From positions 1 through 6,288 of the forward strand of contig CAMLHP010000119.1 of the NCBI GenBank assembly GCA_946479805.1: 6,288 nucleotides of DNA, given 5' to 3'. The notes beneath the pieces were generated by a model. The model saw only the letters and a list, made by a program, of their open reading frames with translations, ran no database searches and was not told the origin of the DNA. The position numbers and the translations under genes are program-made. Shown piece after piece: positions 1-6,288 of the stretch. The stretch comes from an uncultured Gemmatimonadota bacterium. GTDB lineage: Bacteria > Gemmatimonadota > Gemmatimonadetes > Gemmatimonadales > GWC2-71-9. The first letter of the stretch is position 1, and every line of letters begins with the position of its first letter.

Positions 1-1676
1 GCCAGGTCGGTGCGCATGAACACCGAACCAAACCAGAGCGACATCAGCCACGACTCACCCAGCAGCACCGCCGCTGCCACCGCCGCGCCCGTCATCACAG
101 CCGGCATGTCGCCAGCACCATGAACCAGCCAGGCCACGCCTGAGCCGAGCGCCGCTGGAAGGATCAGCAGCACCAGCAGCGCGATGAAATATGCGATGGC
201 CGTCAGCATGTGCTGGCCCAGCGCCTCGATGCCCCGGCTGGCGGTGACCCTCACCCATCCCGGGAACAGCAGCGCGGCGCCATTCTGCACCATCATCCCC
301 GCGAAGTTGAGCGCCGGGAGCAGCATCGCGCCCACCAGGGCGCCCACCCCGAGCCACATCCGGTCCACCGAGGGATCCCGCCAAAGCCCCGCCATCCCGA
401 CCAGCAGCAGCGCGGCCTGGCCCAGTGTGAGCACCACCGCCGCGCCCGCGGCCTCCGCCCGCACCAGGGCATCGCTGGCCACCGGATAGCCCCTCAGCAG
501 GTCCAGCTTCGCGAGATCGCTGCGGAGGTCGTTTCGGATCCACTGCGCTCCGAGCAGCAGAAGGAATGCGGCCCAGCTCACCAGCAGCACGCCCGCGGCC
601 TCGGCCAGCGTGGGCGCCACCGTGCCCAGGACCACCATCACCGCCACCGCGCTGATGAAGGCGGTCGCCCACACCCGGAAATTCCCCCACCGCAGCAGCT
701 GCGTCACGTTCTTCCAGACCAGCGCGCCAGCTGGAGGTCCCGCCGGCGAGAGCTTGATCATCGGGCGGGAGTAGCGGCGGTTTCGCACCCGCCGAGCTCC
801 GTTGCGGCCTGAGCGGAACTGGCTGGCCTGCTCGACCGACGCCGCGGCCGCTGCCTCCTCGAATGCCGTGTCGCTCCTGATCACCCAGAGATAGTGCAGC
901 AGCAGCACCACCAGCGCCGGTGGCGCCGCCTTCCACCACGACGCAGCGTCGGCCGCGACCATTGGCCCGATGACAGCGTGAAATGGCGCCAGCGCGGCCT
1001 GGACCAGCGGCTGCGCCAGCGTTGCGCGGAAGGCATCCAGTTCGCCTCCTGGGGGCGACTGCACCAGGGCAACGACCACCGACACGACGGCTGCGCAGAG
1101 GAGTGCTGTCACTGCGAGGAGCACGCCGATGGTCACGGCCCGCCGCCGTGCGCCGTGCGCCTGGTGCTCGCGCAGCGAAGTCCTCACGAACGTCGCCCCC
1201 AGCCGATGCAAGTAGAGCGTGGTCAGCAGCGACCAGACCGCGGCTGCCCGCATGACCACCGGCAGCCCGGGCCGGACGCCCAGCAGCACCACCCAGATCG
1301 CCACGTTCAGGAGCACCACCAGCTGAGTCCCGACCAGCTTGTAGTGGAGCAGGGTCCGGCGCCCTATCGGGGCAGAGAACAGGAACTGGACCTCCGCCAG
1401 CGAGAACTTGAGAGCCGAGCGTTCCTGCGAGAACAGCCAGCTCCACACCAGCATCGCCACCACACCCAGCGTCAGGAAGAGCGGGGCGAACTCCAGCGCG
1501 AGCGGGTCCGAGGCGGTCCTGGTGTCGTAATTCTGGATGGCGAAGAACAGCACATAGCCCAGCCCCACCAGGATGGCGATGGCGTACCTGGGCTGTCGCA
1601 GGCGGGCAAGCTGGCGGCGAATCCGGTTGCTGGTCCCGGTCCAGAGCAGGTACAGCAGCGCCCAGCGTGCGCTCAT
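1..1676 (-). CDS. ABC exporter permease, polytopic membrane protein (3' end beyond window)
   Basis: My translation from the ATG at 1676 stays open for 558 codons to the window edge, so the C-terminus is missing. The start lies in an ATGA overlap with the ATPase stop, with no strong Shine-Dalgarno, which suggests coupled translation. The protein is very hydrophobic. Likely membrane stretches lie near residues 31-47, 64-82, 110-133, 140-158, 181-205, 252-266, 335-378, 411-431, 440-463, 490-518 and 525-550. A basic cytoplasmic-looking loop (about 286-305, rich in Arg) separates two halves. Family-like stretches are FLFSAPIGRRTLLHYKL (98-114) and WIRNDLRSDLAKLDLLRGYP (379-398), which resemble the uncharacterised 'putative ABC exporter' permeases. 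With the ATPase it should form an ABC-2-like exporter in the inner membrane. The substrate is unknown. The membrane-protein and ABC-partner call is firm; the family name is from memory. Confidence 0.85.
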   Translation of the reverse strand, partial: MSARWALLYLLWTGTSNRIRRQLARLRQPRYAIAILVGLGYVLFFAIQNYDTRTASDPLALEFAPLFLTLGVVAMLVWSWLFSQERSALKFSLAEVQFLFSAPIGRRTLLHYKLVGTQLVVLLNVAIWVVLLGVRPGLPVVMRAAAVWSLLTTLYLHRLGATFVRTSLREHQAHGARRRAVTIGVLLAVTALLCAAVVSVVVALVQSPPGGELDAFRATLAQPLVQAALAPFHAVIGPMVAADAASWWKAAPPALVVLLLHYLWVIRSDTAFEEAAAAASVEQASQFRSGRNGARRVRNRRYSRPMIKLSPAGPPAGALVWKNVTQLLRWGNFRVWATAFISAVAVMVVLGTVAPTLAEAAGVLLVSWAAFLLLLGAQWIRNDLRSDLAKLDLLRGYPVASDALVRAEAAGAAVVLTLGQAALLLVGMAGLWRDPSVDRMWLGVGALVGAMLLPALNFAGMMVQNGAALLFPGWVRVTASRGIEALGQHMLTAIAYFIALLVLLILPAALGSGVAWLVHGAGDMPAVMTGAAVAAAVLLGESWLMSLWFGSVFMRTDL

Positions 1677-2404
1677 GCGCCGTCGCCCACGCCAACCAGC
1701 GCCACGAAGATGTCCTCCAGCGAGCGGCCGGCCAGTTCGGGCCGCTCTGCGACAATCTCCGAGATGGTGCCGCTCGCGACCACTGTGCCCAGCCGAAGCA
1801 GGAGCACCCGGGTGCACAGTTCCTCTACCAGGTGGAGCAGGTGGGAACTCAGCACTATCGCCGCACCCGCGTCGGCTCGGGCCTTGATCGTGGCCTTCAT
1901 CCGTCGGATCCCGAGCGGGTCCAGCCCGGTGAGCGGTTCGTCGAACATGAGGACCCCCGGGTCGTGCAGCAGTCCACAGGCGATGGCCAGCTTCTGCCGC
2001 ATGCCGCGAGAAAGCTCGGTCGGGAAGGAGTTGGCGCGATCGGACAGTTCCAGCTCCGCCAGGAGGGCACGGCCCAGGCTCTCGGCGTCGGGGACCCCAT
2101 AAAGCCTCGCTATGAAGCTCAAGTGCTCCGCCACCGTCAGGTAGTCGAACAGCTGGGGTTCGTCGGGTATCAGCGCCAGGCGGCGCTTGGCGGCAATGGG
2201 CTCGGCCGCCAGGTCGTGGCCAGCTATCCTGATCGAGCCGGCCGTCGGTACGATGATTCCGGCTATGCTTCTCAGGGTGGTGGTCTTGCCGGCCCCGTTG
2301 GGCCCGACCAGTCCCAGTACCTCGCCCGGAGCCACGCGGAAGGACAGGTCTTTGACCGCGGCCCGGTCGCCGTACAGCTTTGTCAGGCCGACAACTTCAA
2401 TCAT
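1673..2404 (-). CDS. ABC transporter ATP-binding protein
   Basis: This 243-residue cytoplasmic ATPase has a full nucleotide-binding domain. Walker A is GPNGAGKT (34-41), the signature is LSRGMRQKL (131-139), Walker B is VLMFDEP (151-157) with catalytic Glu156, the D-loop is TGLDP (159-163) and the switch is His188. The LSRGM signature and the length are typical of ATPases that pair with ABC-2-type permeases. At the Q-loop the reading IPDEPQLFDYLT (79-90) seems to put Asp81 where Gln usually sits, though Gln84 is close by. A GAGG Shine-Dalgarno lies 7 bases before the ATG and supports this start. The gene overlaps the permease downstream by 4 bases, so the two form one operon and one transporter. 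It would power export; the substrate cannot be read from sequence. Confidence 0.95.
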   Translation of the reverse strand: MIEVVGLTKLYGDRAAVKDLSFRVAPGEVLGLVGPNGAGKTTTLRSIAGIIVPTAGSIRIAGHDLAAEPIAAKRRLALIPDEPQLFDYLTVAEHLSFIARLYGVPDAESLGRALLAELELSDRANSFPTELSRGMRQKLAIACGLLHDPGVLMFDEPLTGLDPLGIRRMKATIKARADAGAAIVLSSHLLHLVEELCTRVLLLRLGTVVASGTISEIVAERPELAGRSLEDIFVALVGVGDGA

Positions 2405-2485
2405 CGGCCCGCCTCGCCGGGTGAAACTTTCGGCGCCGATGGTACGTTTCTTGTTGCATCGTAAGCTTTTTCTCCGAGGCTCGTC
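2405..2485. promoter_or_regulatory. Divergent intergenic region with presumed promoters for both directions
   Basis: This 81-base spacer lies between divergently read genes, so both transcription units probably start here. It is less GC-rich in the middle (about 2440-2473) than the genes on either side. I see only weak sigma70-like boxes: on the plus strand GTGAAA (2421-2426), a 16-base gap and TACGTT (2443-2448); on the minus strand TACCAT (complement of 2439-2444) without a convincing -35. An 8-base palindrome, CGGCGCCG, lies at 2431-2438. Shine-Dalgarno motifs are visible for both genes: GAGG at 2476-2479 for the plus gene, and GAGG on the minus strand at 2412-2415. Confidence 0.4.
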
Positions 2486-3151
2486 ATGACGCGCTACTGG
2501 ATCAAGATCGCGCTGGGTGCGGCACTGGTGTTTGCCGTCGGGATGCTGGTGGTGAGCGTCTTCAAGATAGGCAAGAAGTCGGTCATTGAGATCACGGAGG
2601 GCACCGGTCCAATCCGAATCCCCCTGATGCTGCTTCCATTCAACCTCGACGGCGAGCGGCTCGGGACCATGCGCATGCTGGTCATCCTCCGCGATTCGAC
2701 CCAGAAGCCGACAGGCCTTGAGCTGAGCGTGGCGGTTTCGGATTCGCTCGCCCCGGAGCGGCTGCAGACGTGCATCCTGGCGCTGCTGCCCAGCAGCGAC
2801 ACCACGGGGATCGTTCCCACCAACTTCACCTGTGCCTCGGCCGATGACACCGTCGGCAGGCGCCTGGTTCAGTTCGGCGAGCTGCGCCTGCGCAATCGGT
2901 CCGAAAGTTTCCCTCTTCTGGCCCCCGAGGACAAGGTGCAGGAAATCCGGGAGCAGTCAGGCAGCCGCATGTCGGGCATGGACGAGGCAGCGCAGGACGC
3001 ACGCGACTCGATCGTCGAGCAGCGACAGGAGATGATCGACAGCATCCTCTCCGCGGCGGAGTCGCAGCAGCAGGAGCGCCATGCCGAGGCCATGAGGCTG
3101 GTGGACTCGATCAGGGTCAGCCTCGATTCTCTGCACGCGGCCCCGCAGTGA
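2486..3151 (+). CDS. Unrecognised membrane-anchored protein with C-terminal coiled coil
   Basis: I do not recognise this 221-residue protein. Residues 7-26 form one hydrophobic segment after a short basic N-terminus, with no lipobox or clear signal-peptidase site, so it is probably an inner-membrane anchor with the rest in the periplasm. Residues 33-140 look like a compact beta-rich domain with two cysteines, Cys96 and Cys116, that could form a disulfide. Residues 147-216 are charged, Gln/Glu-rich and helical, and probably form a coiled coil with D-S-I/L motifs at 174, 185, 207 and 214. A GAGG Shine-Dalgarno lies 6 bases before the ATG. The stop overlaps the trpG GTG start by 4 bases, so the two are probably co-transcribed. 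No enzymatic motif is visible. It may be a lineage-specific envelope protein. Confidence 0.8.
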   Translation: MTRYWIKIALGAALVFAVGMLVVSVFKIGKKSVIEITEGTGPIRIPLMLLPFNLDGERLGTMRMLVILRDSTQKPTGLELSVAVSDSLAPERLQTCILALLPSSDTTGIVPTNFTCASADDTVGRRLVQFGELRLRNRSESFPLLAPEDKVQEIREQSGSRMSGMDEAAQDARDSIVEQRQEMIDSILSAAESQQQERHAEAMRLVDSIRVSLDSLHAAPQ

Positions 3152-3726
3152 TCCTGGTAGTCGACAACTACGACAGCTTCACATGGAACGTGGTGCAGTT
3201 GCTGGGGGAGCTGGACGCCCAGCCAGTGGTCTACCGCAACGACGAGCTGGGCGTTGCCCAGGCGCTGGAGCTGAAGCCGAGGGGAATAGTGATTTCTCCG
3301 GGCCCTGGAACTCCGTCCGACGCCGGGATATCGGTGCCGCTGGTTCGAGCGGCGGCCGACGAGGGTATTCCCCTCCTGGGCATCTGCCTGGGGCACCAGA
3401 GCATTGGCGAGGCGTTCGGAGCCAGGGTTGCAGCAGCTGACCGGATGATGCACGGGAAGGTGGGGCAGGTGGCACACCGTGGCGCGGACCTGTTCCGCGG
3501 GCTCCCGTCACCGTTCGAAGCTGCGCGCTACCACTCGCTGGTCGTTCGGCCCGAAGGGCTGCCGGGCTGCCTGATGGTCCAGGCATGGTCAGCCGATGGC
3601 GGGCCGGGTGGGGAAATCATGGGGATCAGGCACCGGGATCACCCCGTTTTCGGGGTCCAGTTCCACCCCGAGTCCATCGCCACGGCCCACGGCAAAACCC
3701 TCGTGCGGAACTTCCTTAGCGCCTGA
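3148..3726 (+). CDS. trpG: Anthranilate / aminodeoxychorismate synthase glutamine amidotransferase subunit (TrpG/PabA)
   Basis: This 192-residue class-I glutamine amidotransferase has the usual family length. It releases ammonia from glutamine for a chorismate-using partner, giving anthranilate (tryptophan pathway, with TrpE) or aminodeoxychorismate (folate pathway, with PabB). The N-terminus DNYDSFTWN (6-14) is typical. The oxyanion region is SPGPGTP (50-56), the nucleophile Cys80 sits in GICLGHQ (78-84), YHSL is at 128-131, and His173 and Glu175 in FHPES complete the triad. The start is GTG at 3148, inside the upstream stop codon, with no good Shine-Dalgarno, which implies coupled translation. 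No trpE or pabB lies in the window, so TrpG and PabA roles cannot be told apart; one protein serves both in many bacteria. The symbol is therefore family-level. Confidence 0.93.
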   Translation: MILVVDNYDSFTWNVVQLLGELDAQPVVYRNDELGVAQALELKPRGIVISPGPGTPSDAGISVPLVRAAADEGIPLLGICLGHQSIGEAFGARVAAADRMMHGKVGQVAHRGADLFRGLPSPFEAARYHSLVVRPEGLPGCLMVQAWSADGGPGGEIMGIRHRDHPVFGVQFHPESIATAHGKTLVRNFLSA

Positions 3727-3735
3727 CGCACTCCC

Positions 3736-3762
3736 CGTGCCATTCACGCGGCACGATCTTTG
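3736..3762 (+). terminator. Weak hairpin after trpG, possible terminator
   Basis: Ten bases after the trpG stop, CGTGCC (3736-3741) and GGCACG (3750-3755) form a perfect 6-bp stem with an 8-base loop, followed by ATCTTTG. The stem is short and the T-tract is poor, so it would be a weak intrinsic terminator at best. The tail runs into the proposed pyrG -35 box at 3760, so the inverted repeat could instead be an operator next to that promoter. Confidence 0.3.
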
Positions 3763-3789
3763 ACTTGCCCCATCCCTTCGGATTACCTT
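3760..3789 (+). promoter_or_regulatory. Putative sigma70-like promoter for pyrG-lptC operon
   Basis: TTGACT (3760-3765) matches the -35 consensus at five of six bases. An 18-base spacer leads to TACCTT (3784-3789), which keeps the key T, A and final T of the -10 box. A start site about 6-8 bases further on would fall at A3795 or A3797. It is the best promoter-like sequence in the window and sits in the largest gap between same-strand genes, just where a pyrG promoter is expected. The leader before the pyrG ATG would be about 113-115 bases. Confidence 0.5.
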
Positions 3790-3796
3790 GTGGGAC

Positions 3797-6109
<2,313 letters not shown>

Positions 6110-6113
<4 letters not shown>

Positions 6114-6288
6114 GCTGGGGCGCGGTACGGCGGGCTGGGGTCATCGCGCTTGCGTTCGGGGCTGCAGGTGCGCTCGAGGCCCAGGCGCCTCAGCGCTGCC
6201 AGATCCGCTTCAGCACCCAGGGTGTGGGCGGTTTCGTGCGCTCGGCCGCGGGTGAGCTGAACTGGGCATCAGGCGGGGTCGAACTCGC
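6110..6288 (+). CDS. Exported OstA/LptA-like protein, N-terminal fragment (cut by window edge)
   Basis: A GTG at 6110 sits in a GTGA overlap with the lptC stop and has a good GGGAAG Shine-Dalgarno (6098-6103) 6 bases upstream. The frame is open for 59 codons to the window end. It begins MSWGAVRRAG, then has a hydrophobic core (about 10-21) and a likely signal-peptidase site after ALEA near residue 24, so the product should enter the periplasm. The mature start, with CQIRFSTQGVGGF and then LNWASGGVELA, resembles the opening beta-strands of an OstA/LptA domain. Position straight after lptC is the main support for LptA, the periplasmic LPS bridge. A longer LptD-type protein cannot be excluded from this fragment. 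Confidence 0.65.

Noticed and set aside
55..1755. 566-residue open frame on the minus strand across the permease gene
   Set aside because: It is rich in Gly, Ala and Arg with low complexity and no domain. A neighbouring frame gives a coherent polytopic membrane protein that starts in the ATPase stop codon, so this is a shadow of the real gene.
894..2102. 402-residue open frame on the plus strand, antisense to the exporter genes
   Set aside because: It has a Gln/His/Arg-rich composition typical of the antisense of Leu/Val/Ala-rich membrane genes, shows no recognisable motif, and runs across two well-supported genes.
3179..3586. 135-residue minus-strand open frame over trpG
   Set aside because: It is Pro/Ala/Arg-rich antisense of a well-supported amidotransferase gene, with no motif.
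3790..3796. GTGGGAC near the predicted pyrG transcript start, compared with the Bacillus GGGC reiterative-initiation control
   Set aside because: The G-run lies only 2-4 bases after the -10 box, too close for initiation, and no terminator hairpin with a T-run follows in the leader.

Overview
This is a high-GC window from a diderm (outer-membrane) bacterium. CTP synthase is followed directly by an LptC-type gene and the start of what looks like an OstA/LptA-type gene, which implies lipopolysaccharide export. The GC-rich codon use, many 4-base gene overlaps, GTG starts, the lipoprotein form of LptC and the uncharacterised two-gene ABC exporter would all fit Gemmatimonadota. That assignment comes from general familiarity, not a search, and is tentative.

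Layout. The minus strand from 2404 down to the left edge carries a two-gene ABC exporter: an ATPase (1673-2404), then a large polytopic permease that starts inside the ATPase stop codon (1676) and runs off the window. An 81-base divergent spacer (2405-2485) separates it from the plus-strand genes. The first of these encodes an unrecognised protein with one N-terminal membrane segment and a C-terminal coiled coil (2486-3151). Its stop overlaps the GTG start of a class-I glutamine amidotransferase, TrpG/PabA (3148-3726). A 183-base spacer then holds a weak hairpin, a fair sigma70-like promoter and a GC-rich leader. After it comes pyrG (3910-5574), whose stop overlaps lptC (5571-6113), whose stop in turn overlaps an exported OstA/LptA-like gene cut by the right edge (6110-6288).

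How the genes work together. PyrG makes CTP, needed for nucleic acids, phospholipids and the CMP-Kdo used in LPS assembly. LptC and the OstA-like protein would carry LPS across the periplasm. TrpG/PabA supplies ammonia from glutamine for anthranilate or aminodeoxychorismate synthesis, but its chorismate-binding partner is not in the window. All four gene-to-gene contacts between same-strand annotated genes are 4-base ATGA or GTGA overlaps, so translational coupling is the rule here.

The most interesting unlisted structure is in the pyrG leader. A 38-codon open frame (3797-3913) begins about where the predicted transcript starts. It crosses a CCGGCC-CCCC-GGCCGG hairpin and ends in the same ATGA overlap with pyrG. 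It could be a leaderless leader peptide coupled to CTP synthase, but it could also be chance in GC-rich DNA. I saw no tRNA, rRNA, CRISPR, insertion sequence or other mobile element.
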